From Agrobacterium vitis (GTDB taxonomy: Bacteria; Pseudomonadota; Alphaproteobacteria; Rhizobiales; Rhizobiaceae): 64,000 bases of DNA. Shown one piece after another: positions 1 to 9,147 of the stretch (its first letter is position 1; each line of letters opens with the position of its first letter). The translations under genes were made by a program, and so were the position numbers. The notes beneath the pieces are model-generated. The model was not told where the DNA came from and searched no databases. It was given only the letters and a program-made list of their open reading frames with translations. The DNA lies in NCBI RefSeq assembly GCF_013337045.2, contig NZ_CP118259.1, positions 992,001 through 1,056,000 of the forward strand, read 5' to 3'.

Positions 1-2
1 GC

Positions 3-212
3 AAGGCACTCGATTTGAAGGATAAGAATGCGCTTGCCGCCGGCTTTCGGCGCAATATCCATCCAGACGTGCCGGAAGCCGCTCTCCCGGTCATGACGGA
101 TCTGGCCGATTGGGCCATCACAGCGGAAACATATCTTTTACAAACGACGGAAGAGGCCGTGATCACCGGATCGCTGGCATTTCCTCTTCCAGAGCAGCAG
201 GTTCATCGATGA
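3..212 (+). CDS. Ubiquinol-cytochrome c chaperone (CBP3 family), C-terminal fragment
   Basis: This open frame runs in from the left edge, so only about 69 C-terminal residues are visible. Proteins of this family help assemble cytochrome b of the bc1 complex at the inner membrane. The identification rests on the tail (GFRRNIHPDVPE followed by a helix and a short FPLP segment) and on context: in rhizobia this gene lies directly before DUF177 and plsX, as here. Its stop overlaps the next ATG by four bases (ATGA), so the two genes are probably translationally coupled. There is a TTG at 15, but the frame stays open upstream, so it is not the start. Confidence 0.6.
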   Translation, partial: KALDLKDKNALAAGFRRNIHPDVPEAALPVMTDLADWAITAETYLLQTTEEAVITGSLAFPLPEQQVHR

Positions 213-772
213 AATCGCAAGGCCAAACCCTGGCAAACACGCCTTTTTCCTACCATGTCAAGGTCGGACATGTCTCCGCCAATGCCGTGCGGGTGCGCCT
301 TGAGGCCAATGACGCCGAGCGCCAAGGCCTGGCGCAGCTGTGGAAAGTGCTGGCTGTCCGTTCCCTGAAGGCTGAACTTCAGATCAGCCGCTGGAAGCGC
401 GATGGTGTGCGCATCAAGGGCGTGGTGGAAGGCGAGATCGAGCAGGCCTGCGTCGTGACGCTGGAGCCGGTGCTGACACAGATTAGCGAACAGGTGGAAC
501 AGGTCTTCGTGCCTGAAGGTTCCAAGCTTGCCCGCATTGTGCTGGACGGCCAGGGCGAAATGGTGCTGGACCCGGACGGACCGGACGCCCCGGAACCCTT
601 CGTCGGTGACACGATCGATGCGGGTGCGCTGGTCGCTGAATTTGCCGCCATGGCAATCGACCCCTATCCGCGCAAGCCGGGTGTTGAATTTTCAGGCCAT
701 AATGAGGATACAGGCGCGCAGATCATTCGCCCATCGCCTTTTGCCGCTCTTAAAGACTGGAAAAAGGACTAG
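209..772 (+). CDS. DUF177 (YceD-like) protein
   Basis: This 187-residue protein of the DUF177/YceD family starts at the ATG that overlaps the preceding stop. The frame is open further upstream but lies inside the previous gene. The conserved central part contains a GEIEQACVVTLEPV segment, where a single Cys precedes the beta-rich core, and an acidic DPDGPDAPEPF stretch. The C-terminus has the family-typical EFAAMAIDPYPRKPG pattern. In many bacteria YceD is encoded before rpmF and the plsX-fabH lipid genes, and the same neighbourhood without rpmF is seen here. The precise function is unknown; a role in 23S rRNA accumulation has been proposed for plant and E. coli homologues. Confidence 0.85.
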   Translation: MKSQGQTLANTPFSYHVKVGHVSANAVRVRLEANDAERQGLAQLWKVLAVRSLKAELQISRWKRDGVRIKGVVEGEIEQACVVTLEPVLTQISEQVEQVFVPEGSKLARIVLDGQGEMVLDPDGPDAPEPFVGDTIDAGALVAEFAAMAIDPYPRKPGVEFSGHNEDTGAQIIRPSPFAALKDWKKD

Positions 773-882
773 ATTGACCGTCGGGCCTTGACGGTGAACC
801 ACAAATAAGTTGTACGCCAGACCAAAACCGGTATTTTGGCCGAAAATTTCACCTGGGGGTGAAAAAGAAGGGATTAAGACGC

Positions 883-1950
883 GTGGTCAAAATTTCTCTC
901 GACGTCATGGGGGGCGATTTCGGTCCCGAAGTCGTTATTCCGGGCGCCGCTCGGGCGCTGGAGCGCCATCCGGAGATTACATTCATCCTGTTTGGCCAGC
1001 GGGAAAAGTGCGAGCCTTTTCTTGTCAAATATCCAAAATTAAAGGCAAAATCCGTCTTTCACGATTGCGAAGTGGCAATCGCCATGGACGAAAAGCCAAG
1101 CCAGGCGCTGCGGCGTGGCCGCTATGTCTCCAGCATGTGGCGCTCAATCGAGGCCGTCAAAACAGGCGAGGCCGATGTCGTGGTGTCTGCCGGTAATACC
1201 GGTGCACTGATGGCAATGGCCAAGTTCTGCCTGCGCACCATGGCCAATGTCGAGCGCCCCGCGATTGCCGGGATCTGGCCGACCCTGAAGGGGGAAAGCA
1301 TTGTACTCGATATCGGCGCCACCATTGGTGCCGATGCGCAACAACTGCTGGATTTCGCCGTGATGGGCGGCGCTATGGCCCGGGCTTTATTCCAGATTGA
1401 TCGTCCTTCGATTGGCTTGTTGAATGTCGGCGTCGAGGAAATCAAGGGTCAGGAAGAAGTGCGCGAAGCGGGTCGCATGTTGCGTGAGGCAGGTCTGGAC
1501 ACCCTAAACTATGCCGGTTTCGTCGAGGGAGACGATCTCGGCAAGGGCACAGTCGATGTCGTTGTCACGGAAGGCTTCACCGGCAATATCGCCCTGAAGG
1601 CTGCCGAAGGCACGGCGCGCCAGATTGCCACCTATCTGAGGGCGGCGATGTCACGCAGCCTGATGTCGAAGATCGGCTATTTCTTCGCCAAGGGGGCGTT
1701 CGATGCGCTGAAGGACAAGATGGACCCGCGCAAGGTCAACGGCGGCGTCTTTCTCGGTCTGAACGGCATCGTCATCAAGAGCCATGGCGGTACGGACGCG
1801 GAAGGTTTCGGTTCGGCCATCGAGGTTGGCTATGACATGGCGCGCAATGGTTTGACCCAGAAAATTGAAAATGATTTGAAACTTTATCACACTCGCTTTC
1901 CATCGACGTCCAGGGCTGGTTCCACCAGCGCCGGGCCGGAAGCAGCGTGA
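883..1950 (+). CDS. plsX: Phosphate acyltransferase PlsX
   Basis: PlsX makes acyl-phosphate from acyl-ACP, the first committed step of the PlsX/PlsY route to phosphatidic acid, as a peripheral membrane enzyme. The protein has the family N-terminus [11 protein letters not shown], the central [12 protein letters not shown] motif, [10 protein letters not shown] and the C-terminal [10 protein letters not shown] motif. I chose the GTG at 883 ([11 protein letters not shown], 355 residues) because it fits the usual family start and has GAAGGGA about 10 bases upstream. An in-frame GTG at 859 would add eight residues (MKKKGLRR), but it lies inside a small hairpin. fabH follows 19 bp downstream, so the two genes are likely co-transcribed. 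Confidence 0.93.
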   Translation: MVKISLDVMGGDFGPEVVIPGAARALERHPEITFILFGQREKCEPFLVKYPKLKAKSVFHDCEVAIAMDEKPSQALRRGRYVSSMWRSIEAVKTGEADVVVSAGNTGALMAMAKFCLRTMANVERPAIAGIWPTLKGESIVLDIGATIGADAQQLLDFAVMGGAMARALFQIDRPSIGLLNVGVEEIKGQEEVREAGRMLREAGLDTLNYAGFVEGDDLGKGTVDVVVTEGFTGNIALKAAEGTARQIATYLRAAMSRSLMSKIGYFFAKGAFDALKDKMDPRKVNGGVFLGLNGIVIKSHGGTDAEGFGSAIEVGYDMARNGLTQKIENDLKLYHTRFPSTSRAGSTSAGPEAA

Positions 1951-1969
1951 AGGACAGGATAAATATAAA

Positions 1970-2941
1970 ATGATTCGTTCAGTTGTTCGCGGTGTTGGCT
2001 CGGCTTTGCCCAAGCGGCTATTGAGTAACCGCGAAATGGAAACGCTTGTCGATACGTCGGACGACTGGATCGTTCAACGCACCGGCATCAAGCAGCGCTA
2101 TATTGCAGGCGAGGGGGAGACCACCGCTTCGCTTGGCGCTGAAGCTGCCTTGAAGGCGCTGGAGGCCGCGGGCCTCGCGCCCGCCGATATCGACATGATC
2201 ATCTGCGCCACATCAACGCCCGACAACACCTTTCCGTCGGCTGCGGTGAATATCCAGAACCGGCTTGGCATGACCCACGGGTTTGCCTTTGACGTTCAGG
2301 CCGTCTGCACAGGGTTCGTCTATGCCATGACGACGGCAGACGCCTATATTCGTGGCGGATTGGCAAAGCGGGTGCTGGTTATCGGTGCGGAGACCTTTTC
2401 GCGTATTCTCGACTGGCAGGACCGTACCACCTGCGTGCTGTTCGGCGATGGCGCTGGCGCCCTGGTGCTGGAAGCGGTCGAAGGGCAGGGAACAATTGCT
2501 GATCGCGGCGTGCTGACGGCGCATCTGCGCTCGGACGGCTCGCACAAGGACAAGCTTTATGTGGATGGCGGCCCTTCCACGACAGGCACTGTCGGCCATT
2601 TGCGCATGGAAGGCCGTGAAGTCTTCAAACATGCCGTCGGCATGATCGCCGATGTGATCGAGCAATCCTTTGCGGCGTCGGGCCTGACGGCTGAGGATGT
2701 CGATTGGCTGGTGCCGCATCAGGCCAACCGCCGCATTATCGACGGTGCTGCGAAAAAACTGGATATTCCCCTGGAAAAAGTTGTGATCACCGTCGATCAG
2801 CACGGCAATACATCTGCCGCTTCGATTCCCTTGGCGATTTCGGTTGCAGTTGCCGATGGGCGGATCAAGCAGGGCGACCTGGTGCTGTTGGAAGCCATGG
2901 GCGGCGGCTTTACCTGGGGCGCGCTACTGCTGCGCTGGTAG
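1970..2941 (+). CDS. fabH: 3-oxoacyl-ACP synthase III (KAS III)
   Basis: FabH condenses acetyl-CoA with malonyl-ACP to start type II fatty acid synthesis in the cytosol. The thiolase-fold protein has 323 residues, the usual length. The catalytic triad is complete: Cys113 in DVQAVCTGF, His250 in VPHQANRR and Asn280 in HGNTSAAS. The glycine-rich C-terminus [13 protein letters not shown] is also typical. It follows plsX closely, a conserved lipid-synthesis pairing that couples fatty acid initiation with phospholipid synthesis. The ATG at 1970 fits the family N-terminus ([11 protein letters not shown]). Confidence 0.96.
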   Translation: MIRSVVRGVGSALPKRLLSNREMETLVDTSDDWIVQRTGIKQRYIAGEGETTASLGAEAALKALEAAGLAPADIDMIICATSTPDNTFPSAAVNIQNRLGMTHGFAFDVQAVCTGFVYAMTTADAYIRGGLAKRVLVIGAETFSRILDWQDRTTCVLFGDGAGALVLEAVEGQGTIADRGVLTAHLRSDGSHKDKLYVDGGPSTTGTVGHLRMEGREVFKHAVGMIADVIEQSFAASGLTAEDVDWLVPHQANRRIIDGAAKKLDIPLEKVVITVDQHGNTSAASIPLAISVAVADGRIKQGDLVLLEAMGGGFTWGALLLRW

Positions 2942-2970
2942 TTGCCGCAAAAACAAGTTGTTAACGGCGC

Positions 2971-2999
2971 TTGACCGATTGCGTTCATATCAATAGTCT
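2971..2999 (+). promoter_or_regulatory. Possible sigma-70 promoter of ihfA
   Basis: TTGACC at 2971-2976 is followed after 17 bases by TAGTCT at 2994-2999, about 40 bp before the ihfA start. The -35 box is good and the -10 box is weak. The call rests only on this pattern and the position in the fabH-ihfA gap. Confidence 0.35.
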
Positions 3000-3038
3000 C
3001 TGAGTATAACGATCAGAATTGATGATGGACGGGGTGCT

Positions 3039-3377
3039 ATGGCTGGCAAAACGGTAACACGCGCGGATTTGGCTGAGTCGGTCTTCCGCAAGGTTGGTCT
3101 CTCCCGGACGGAATCCGCCGAACTTGTCGAAACGGTTATCGATGAGATTTGCAATGCCATTGTGCGTGGCGAAATGGTCAAGCTTTCCTCATTCGCCACC
3201 TTCCAGGTGCGCGCCAAGAATGAGCGGATCGGCCGTAACCCGAAGACCGGCGAAGAAGTGCCGATTTCGCCCCGCAAGGTGATGACGTTCAAAGCCTCCA
3301 ACGTTTTGAAGCAGCGTATCCTTCGCTCGCATCTGGCCCGCAAAGCCAAGCAGAAACCGGCCAATCCGGCTGCTTGA
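3039..3377 (+). CDS. ihfA: Integration host factor alpha subunit
   Basis: IhfA pairs with IhfB to bind and sharply bend DNA in the nucleoid, at promoters and at recombination sites. The 112-residue protein has the bacterial HU/IHF fold. The N-terminal helices read [13 protein letters not shown], and the DNA-binding arm has the signature [17 protein letters not shown], whose Pro (in NPKTG) intercalates at the kink. The tail ending in KPANPAA is typical of rhizobial IhfA. Gene order fabH-ihfA-merR is conserved in the family. A second HU-type gene, hupB, lies at 42.2 kb. Confidence 0.94.
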   Translation: MAGKTVTRADLAESVFRKVGLSRTESAELVETVIDEICNAIVRGEMVKLSSFATFQVRAKNERIGRNPKTGEEVPISPRKVMTFKASNVLKQRILRSHLARKAKQKPANPAA

Positions 3378-3555
3378 TGGCCTTGCGGCCAAGGCAGCGT
3401 TCCGGCAGGTTTTAAGCTTGATTATGTCAGTCTCTATCGGTTTCGAGCGGTCTTCTGGATGGATGGCGCACTGAATAGTCTTCAAAACACTGGCCGAAAG
3501 ACAAGATGATACAGCTTCCGTTTCTGATGAGAGACATGCTGTCGTTGAGAGTGAC

Positions 3556-4101
3556 ATGATGGAGCCCGTCTTGGATAAGAGCCCTGATGCCTTCCGCACG
3601 ATCAGCGAAGTGGCGGACGATCTCGATTTGCCGCAGCATGTGCTGCGATTCTGGGAAACCCGGTTTCCGCAGATCAAGCCGCTGAAGCGCGGCGGTGGGC
3701 GACGCTACTACCGTCCTGACGATATCGAACTGCTGAAGGGCATTCGCCATCTGCTCTATGATCACGGCTACACGATCAAAGGTGTGCAGAAGCTTCTGAA
3801 AACCAATGGCAATAAATTCGTCATGGCTGTCGCTTCTGGCGATCTAGCGACGATGGAAGCCCTGGTTGCCGCCGGCCAATCCAGCAATGACGATCCCAAA
3901 CTCGGTAGCGACGACGATCAGGTCGTCGGTCATGCAAAATCGCGTACCAGCAGCCGGTTTTTTAACTTTGGCGGTGGCGACGATAGCGCTCTCGACATTT
4001 CCGCTGGCCGTGGTTCGGTCGGCAAGGAAGACCGGGCGCTCCTTCAGGAAACCCTGTTCGATCTGTTGGAATGCAAGCGGCTATTGGATCAGGTCCGCTA
4101 G
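3556..4101 (+). CDS. MerR family transcriptional regulator
   Basis: This 181-residue regulator has an N-terminal MerR winged helix-turn-helix at about residues 14-85: [22 protein letters not shown], then [15 protein letters not shown], then [10 protein letters not shown]. The C-terminal half is variable and has no metal-binding Cys motif, so it is not a metal sensor of the MerR/CueR kind. A conserved helix at the end ([21 protein letters not shown]) may be a dimerisation helix. It follows ihfA in many rhizobia. Its effector and targets are unknown. The start used gives MMEPVLDK; the second Met is equally possible. Confidence 0.85.
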   Translation: MMEPVLDKSPDAFRTISEVADDLDLPQHVLRFWETRFPQIKPLKRGGGRRYYRPDDIELLKGIRHLLYDHGYTIKGVQKLLKTNGNKFVMAVASGDLATMEALVAAGQSSNDDPKLGSDDDQVVGHAKSRTSSRFFNFGGGDDSALDISAGRGSVGKEDRALLQETLFDLLECKRLLDQVR

Positions 4102-4111
4102 AGAACCACCC

Positions 4112-4375
4112 TCACGCTGCCAGAGTGTGATCAGGGGCAATCGCCACATTACCGCGATGCGCGGCAATGATCAGCGCGCGCCGCGCATAGGTGGCGGAAC
4201 GCCGTCCTTCCAGAGCTGCTGCGCACGCAGACAAGGCCTTACGGAAATATTCGCAGGAAAAATCCGGCCATTGATCGGCGAGCAGCCAGGCTGCTTCACG
4301 AATCGACCTTACCATGTGGGTGGTTCCGGCAATGACCAAGGCGACCGGCCGCTGAAAGTCTCTGTCTAATGTCAT
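4112..4375 (-). CDS. DUF982 domain protein
   Basis: A small cytosolic protein of 87 residues in the rhizobial DUF982 family. The domain spans nearly the whole protein, with RPVALVIAG, then REAAWLLADQWPDFS, then an ARRALIIAA helix near the end. I prefer the Met at 4375 (MTLDRDFQ) because GGAGAA lies about 7 bases upstream; an in-frame ATG at 4414 would add 13 residues. It converges on the merR gene with only 10 bp between the stops. No function is known for the family. Rhizobial genomes usually hold several copies. Confidence 0.75.
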   Translation of the reverse strand: MTLDRDFQRPVALVIAGTTHMVRSIREAAWLLADQWPDFSCEYFRKALSACAAALEGRRSATYARRALIIAAHRGNVAIAPDHTLAA

Positions 4376-4684
4376 GTCATGTTCTCCACCGCTCATAACG
4401 CCACGGTTAACCATTGGTTCCGCAGAAAAAATCCGATGTGAATAATAAGTTTAGTGTTGGCATCACGAGTTGCGTAATAGACGTCAGAGGCCGGTCTGGA
4501 GTGTGTTTTGGCAATCCGAAAAGAATGTCAAAAAGGAATATTTTCTTAAATTTCGGAACAAATCAGGATGGCGTGCGTTGTGCTTTGTGAAGAACAGCGT
4601 CATGCGGTGCGCCTCCTTCCGATCAGTGTGCTGGGCAACACGAAGTCATAGCAAAACCCGCCGATCGGACCAGGAATGACGTTT
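4376..4684. other. Divergent intergenic region
   Basis: About 310 bp between the divergent DUF982 and PRC-barrel genes. It is more AT-rich in its middle (around 4440-4560) and presumably holds promoters for both genes. I find no strong consensus pair, repeat or RNA. The open frames here show no family signature. Confidence 0.5.
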
Positions 4685-5467
4685 ATGAAATCAGCCGCGG
4701 CTGGAGCGCTTCTGCTTGCGCTTTGCAGCACGCCAGCGCTCGCCGCCTGCAATATTTCTGACGCAATGCTTGAAGAGGCCATTCTGGAAAAGCCTGAATT
4801 CCGGGATCCTCAAAATCGTTATCTCGTGCATGACCTGCGTAAATTGCGCGATGCGGCCTTTCTTCTTTGGAATTACGGGCTGGAAAAAGATTGCGAGCGG
4901 TTGCTGGGCAATATTCGGGAATTGATCGCATCCCCGTTCATGGCGCGGTTGGGTACCAATGACGAAGACGCGACCGACCAGCAATTGGCCGCCGGTGAGC
5001 CGCAATGGCATAGGCTGGGCCAGGTCAAGGGAAGCCGTGGCACTGCCAATGAGGGGGCATTGATCAGCATCAACGATCTCGATCCTGGCTTGCTGGTCAA
5101 TGAAATTGTCGGGGCCGAGGTTCGGACCGCCGATGACAAGATCGTCGGCGAGGTTCGCAATGTGGTCATCGGCACCAGGGACCGGCAGGATTACGCAATC
5201 GTTGCGGCTGGCGGGTTTTTTGTACCGGGCAAGGATAGTCTCGTGGTTCCGCTTCGCTACGTGCTTGTCGATCGGGAAAGGAAGAGCTTCTTTCTGCGGA
5301 TTTCGAATGCGCAGGTAAAGGCTGTCCCCTTGATGCCGGACCAGGATTATCAATGGTTGACGGACGAGACATGGCGCAAGACAAATGATGCGATTTTTGA
5401 GAGTTTGATTGCGGGCCCCGGGCCTGATCAACCCACGAAAACCTCGAGAGACAGTGCCACCAAATAA
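4685..5467 (+). CDS. Secreted PRC-barrel domain protein
   Basis: A predicted periplasmic protein of 260 residues. The N-terminus is a Sec signal peptide (KSAAAGALLLALCSTPALA, probable cut after ALA before CNISD). A helical region of about 90 residues follows, then a PRC-barrel beta domain at about residues 130-225 (VNEIVGAEVRTADDKIVGEVRNVVIG and on to VVPLRYVLVD). PRC barrels bind partner proteins or act in RNA processing and photosynthesis; in rhizobia secreted versions are common and uncharacterised. The Met at 4685 has AGGA 9 bases upstream; the ATG at 4676 is too close to it. The gene stands alone. Confidence 0.75.
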   Translation: MKSAAAGALLLALCSTPALAACNISDAMLEEAILEKPEFRDPQNRYLVHDLRKLRDAAFLLWNYGLEKDCERLLGNIRELIASPFMARLGTNDEDATDQQLAAGEPQWHRLGQVKGSRGTANEGALISINDLDPGLLVNEIVGAEVRTADDKIVGEVRNVVIGTRDRQDYAIVAAGGFFVPGKDSLVVPLRYVLVDRERKSFFLRISNAQVKAVPLMPDQDYQWLTDETWRKTNDAIFESLIAGPGPDQPTKTSRDSATK

Positions 5468-5702
5468 GCGGTTAAGCCAAAGCATGCTCTTACGGACGGG
5501 GACAAGCCGCCGGTTGCCGTGCATGCCGTTTTGGTCGTCCCATGCAAATGTTTCATTAAAAACGATGTTTGCTATTCCACTGATCTCTATCCAAAGCCAG
5601 TGATGCATTGGTATCTTTGGACCGTGGTATAGCTCACCTATTTCACGCGCGGCATAGCCGCACCTGGAAACAGCCTATCTCATCTTAGAAAAGCGACACC
5701 CC

Positions 5703-7079
5703 TTGACCAATCTTCCGCTCAACGAAATCCTGCCTCAGGACATTATCGATACCTCCCGCGACGCAGTGCTGATTCTGAGCCAGGATCTGACTGTCCTTGC
5801 CGCCAATCAAGCTTTTTACGCCAATTTTGAGATCGCTTCCGAGCAGACGCTGGGGCGGCAACTCTACGATCTGAAGGGCGGCCATTGGAATATTCCTGGC
5901 CTTCGATTGCTTTTGGAGCAGCTCGTTCCGCAGGACACCGTCGTCAATGCTCATGAAGTTGACGTGGTTTTCCCGGATCTGGGCCATAGGATCATGATGG
6001 TCAATGTCCGTCGGGTTCAACGCGCGAGTGATGCCGCAAACCTGTTTTTAATGTCAATTGACGACGTTACAGAAGCGCGTCTTGCCAGCGCCGAGGCCGA
6101 GCGCAGCTGGATACTTGCGCAGAATATTGTCGATACGGTCCGCGATCCACTGCTGGTGCTGGAGCATGACATGAGCGTTGTATTTGCCAGCCGTTCTTTT
6201 TTAAAGCTCTTCGGTGTTCAATCCACGGAGGTTGTCGGCCAGCAGTTGAAAACGCTGGGGGACGGCCAGTGGAATGTGGCTGCGCTCAACGATCTTCTGG
6301 AACGGGTGCTGCCTCGCGACGAGCATGTCGATGGTTTGCTGCTGGAGGATGATTTTCCTGGTTTGGGCCGGCGTGTGTTCAAGATCAATGCCAGGAAAAT
6401 ATTTCGGCCCGGCAACCATGTCACCCGGATGCTCGTCGTGTTCGAGGACGCGACGGAGGCCGTGCTGCTCGACAGGCACCGGGATATATTGGCGGCAGAA
6501 CTGGCCCACCGTATCAAAAACAGCCTGCAGATCATTTCCTCCTTCGTCTCTCACGAGATTCGCCGTGCCGCAGAACCCTGCGCTGAAGGATATAAGGCCA
6601 TGCAGGCGCGAATCAGGGCCGTTGCTGAACTGTATGACGTCATTGCTCAATCCAGTGCCTTTGGCCCCGTCAACATGGAAACCTACCTGAGAGGCATCAA
6701 CACCACGATCCGTAAGAGCCTTTTGAGCCCGAATTCGAACATCACGATCAGCACGAAAACCGAGCCGTTGAGCATTCAACCCGATTATGCCGTATCGATC
6801 GGCTTGATCGTCAATGAGCTTGCCACTAATGCCGTAAAATATGCCTTTCCATCGGGGCAGGGCGAGGTTGTTCTCGGCTTTCAGCGCCGGGAGGGTGAGG
6901 TCGCACTGACCGTCAGCGATAACGGAATCGGCCTCAGCGGCAAATCGGAGGGGTCGGGACTTGGCACCCAGTTCGTCAAAGCTTTCGTCAAGCAACTCGG
7001 CGGTTCCCTGGCCAGCGCGACGAGCTCCAGTGGCACGACGTATACCGTCAGGCTTCCACCGTCGATCTTGGCGGATTGA
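5703..7079 (+). CDS. Orphan sensor histidine kinase with two PAS domains (HisKA_2 type)
   Basis: A soluble 458-residue histidine kinase without membrane segments. Two tandem PAS domains cover about residues 10-125 and 135-250, with similar internal motifs ([17 protein letters not shown] and [17 protein letters not shown]), suggesting internal duplication. The phospho-acceptor is His269 in [11 protein letters not shown], the HisKA_2 form. The ATPase domain has the N box [10 protein letters not shown] (Asn371), the G1 box DNGIG (406-410) and a [10 protein letters not shown]2 box. Alphaproteobacterial kinases of this class often feed the general stress response or light/redox pathways. No response regulator is adjacent. 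The start is a TTG with a weak ribosome site. Confidence 0.85.
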   Translation: MTNLPLNEILPQDIIDTSRDAVLILSQDLTVLAANQAFYANFEIASEQTLGRQLYDLKGGHWNIPGLRLLLEQLVPQDTVVNAHEVDVVFPDLGHRIMMVNVRRVQRASDAANLFLMSIDDVTEARLASAEAERSWILAQNIVDTVRDPLLVLEHDMSVVFASRSFLKLFGVQSTEVVGQQLKTLGDGQWNVAALNDLLERVLPRDEHVDGLLLEDDFPGLGRRVFKINARKIFRPGNHVTRMLVVFEDATEAVLLDRHRDILAAELAHRIKNSLQIISSFVSHEIRRAAEPCAEGYKAMQARIRAVAELYDVIAQSSAFGPVNMETYLRGINTTIRKSLLSPNSNITISTKTEPLSIQPDYAVSIGLIVNELATNAVKYAFPSGQGEVVLGFQRREGEVALTVSDNGIGLSGKSEGSGLGTQFVKAFVKQLGGSLASATSSSGTTYTVRLPPSILAD

Positions 7080-7180
7080 GTTTTGAGGTGTGTTTTGCGT
7101 GTTTTTGATCTGTCCGGGCAAAATTCCGCTTGCGCCCGAAAGTCAAAAACTCTAAGTGAACCTTGCTCTTAGGAGCGGGT

Positions 7181-7257
<77 letters not shown>

Positions 7258-7760
7258 TTTATTTCAATCACTCCCCCCAACTTGGGTGATTGTCTCTCTT
7301 CAAGCCATATGCCTGTTTTGAGTGTTACAGCGCCTTGCACTCAGGTTTGCTGAAGCCGTTCTATTTTGGGGAGAGGCGGCGGCTTTGTGCTTGCGTAATC
7401 CTTTCAGGGCGTAAGCTAATCTCAAGAGTTTTATGTTTATAATGTATAATTCTTTTTTTGCGGTGCACGTAATAGACAGATGTTTTCCGTAACCATCTAT
7501 ATTCTAAGGGTTATTATCAGATTTTCTGGGCTTTGAAGAGGCTGGACAGGCTACAAAAGCGCCGAATGGTGTAGCGCTGGTATCGATAAAGTCCGGTCTC
7601 TGCCTTATATTGGGTGCAGTGCAGCAATATGCCGTGTCGTTGGTCCTCATAACCTTCGAGATTAGCATGAGACGATATTCACCATGAGTTTTTGAGGGCC
7701 AGAAGTATTGGCGGCTTGTGAAGCAGACGAGAGAATGCAGCCGTCAGGAAGGCAGATGTG
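7258..7760. other. 500-bp intergenic region after tRNA-Pro
   Basis: No gene is recognised here. The first part has the inverted repeat CAATCAC/GTGATTG (7265-7292), probably the tRNA terminator. Around 7438-7450 there are two tandem TATAAT hexamers in an AT-rich stretch without a clear -35 box. The last 200 bp lead to the esterase, whose ribosome site AGGAAGG lies at 7746-7752. Confidence 0.5.
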
Positions 7761-8789
7761 ATGCGATTGAATGTTCCAAAATCGGTGGCCGCCATGGTTC
7801 GCCGCCAAAAAAAGTTACAAAAGGCATTTGTGGATCTGGTTGAGAGCACCACGCCTCGCGAAAAGGTTGCGCCGAAACCGAGAAAGCCCGCCCAGCCACG
7901 CCTTGTTGAAAACACCAGCTTCGGCAGCAATCCCGGACATTTGCGGATGATGACCTATGTGCCGCCCGGCTTGCCGCCGAGCGCGTCGCTGGTGGTCGTG
8001 CTGCACGGCTGTGGACAGACGGCCAAGGATTTCGATGATGGCAGCGGCTGGAGCCGTCTGGCGCGTCAGCATGGTTTCGCACTGCTCTACCCCGAACAGC
8101 GCAGCTCCAACAATCCGAATGGCTGTTTTAACTGGTTTCGCCCAAGTGCTGTTGCGCGCGACCGTGGCGAGACTGGCTCAATACGCCAGATGATTGACAC
8201 CATGGTTGAGGCCCATGGCCTCAGCACCGACAATGTTTTCATCATGGGCCTGTCGGCTGGTGGTGCGTTGGCCGCTGCGGCTCTCGCCGCTTACCCCGAT
8301 ATATTCAAGGCGGGTGCCGTGGTTGCCGGCCTGCCGGTTGGTGGCGCGCGGGATGCGATGAATGCCTTGAACATCATGCATAATGGCGTGGCGAAAGCCC
8401 CGGATGAATGGGCGCAACTGGTCTATCAGGCCGCGCCAGAAGGCCGGGATTGGCCAAGGATTTCGATCTGGCAGGGCAGGGATGACAATGTCGTCCATCA
8501 GAAGAACGCCGATGCGCTGGTCATCCAATGGCTTGCCGTGCATGGCTTGCTGGACGGCAAGGCAAAGCCCGTCGCCTATGGCCGGAGCGACGGCTATGTC
8601 TGGCATGACGAAGACGGTGCGATCAAGGTGGAATATGCCGTAATGGATGGCCTGGGGCATGGTCTGCCGATCAAGGCGGGCGAGGGGCAGGAAATGCCCT
8701 ATATGCTACCTGGAGACCTGCATTTGCCATCCCTGCTTGTGGAAAGCTGGGGTCTCGACAGGGCGGAAGGCAAACGCAAGGTCGCGTGA
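7761..8789 (+). CDS. PHB-depolymerase family esterase
   Basis: An alpha/beta hydrolase of 342 residues in the esterase PHB depolymerase family. It has the oxyanion/turn motif VVLHGCGQTAKDF, the lipase box GLSAGGA with the nucleophile near Ser165, an acid in WQGRDDNVV and the His in DGLGHGLP near the C-terminus. No signal peptide is present; the N-terminus is basic (VRRQKKLQ), so the enzyme is probably cytosolic. The substrate may be a short polyester or another ester; family members include feruloyl and acetylxylan esterases. The ATG at 7761 sits 8 bases after AGGAAGG; a GTG just before it is also possible. Confidence 0.83.
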   Translation: MRLNVPKSVAAMVRRQKKLQKAFVDLVESTTPREKVAPKPRKPAQPRLVENTSFGSNPGHLRMMTYVPPGLPPSASLVVVLHGCGQTAKDFDDGSGWSRLARQHGFALLYPEQRSSNNPNGCFNWFRPSAVARDRGETGSIRQMIDTMVEAHGLSTDNVFIMGLSAGGALAAAALAAYPDIFKAGAVVAGLPVGGARDAMNALNIMHNGVAKAPDEWAQLVYQAAPEGRDWPRISIWQGRDDNVVHQKNADALVIQWLAVHGLLDGKAKPVAYGRSDGYVWHDEDGAIKVEYAVMDGLGHGLPIKAGEGQEMPYMLPGDLHLPSLLVESWGLDRAEGKRKVA

Positions 8790-8824
8790 TTTGCCTCCAC
8801 TTGAGAATTATTCAATAGTATAAA

Positions 8825-8868
8825 GCCTTACAGCACTGGCGTTTTATAATACGGCAGTGCTGTAAGGC
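8825..8868. repeat. Perfect 14-bp inverted repeat between convergent genes
   Basis: GCCTTACAGCACTG at 8825-8838 is exactly complementary to CAGTGCTGTAAGGC at 8855-8868, with a 16-nt AT-rich loop. It lies 35 bp after the esterase stop and 18 bp after the stop of the convergent small gene. It can act as a bidirectional terminator or may be a member of a dispersed rhizobial palindrome family. Confidence 0.75.
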
Positions 8869-8886
8869 AAACGCGCTGGCTGGAGA

Positions 8887-9036
8887 TTATTTCTGTTCGA
8901 CGGCAACGCCGTCTTTTCCAATGCTGAGTTCCACGCCCTTGGGCTTGGTTTCCTCATGATAGGCATAGGCGCCGAGGCCAACCACGATGACGACCAATGC
9001 GCCGATGATCAAATAAAGACCGTTTGTGCGGTTCAT
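8887..9036 (-). CDS. Small single-pass membrane protein
   Basis: A 49-residue protein with one hydrophobic helix (LYLIIGALVVIVVGLGAYAY) after a short MNRTNG start, and a polar tail HEETKPKGVELSIGKDGVAVEQK. This layout, one helix plus a short tail with a GVELSIGKDG-like repeat, occurs in several small rhizobial proteins of unknown function. The frame is open 26 residues further upstream, but that segment is basic and polar and unlike a natural N-terminus. The tail probably faces the periplasm. No known partner is adjacent. Confidence 0.6.
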   Translation of the reverse strand: MNRTNGLYLIIGALVVIVVGLGAYAYHEETKPKGVELSIGKDGVAVEQK

Positions 9037-9147
9037 GCTGTCCCTCTTCTGTCCGTCCGCCAACTGCTTCGGCTGAACGCGCTGCTTAATGCGACAGAAG
9101 AGAAATTGTTCCATGCGTGTGAAAAAATACCTGCCAGTCTTCCTGGG

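Noticed and set aside
4691..5608. A 305-codon minus-strand frame across the PRC-barrel gene
   Set aside because: The plus-strand gene has a signal peptide and a PRC domain; the antisense frame has neither.
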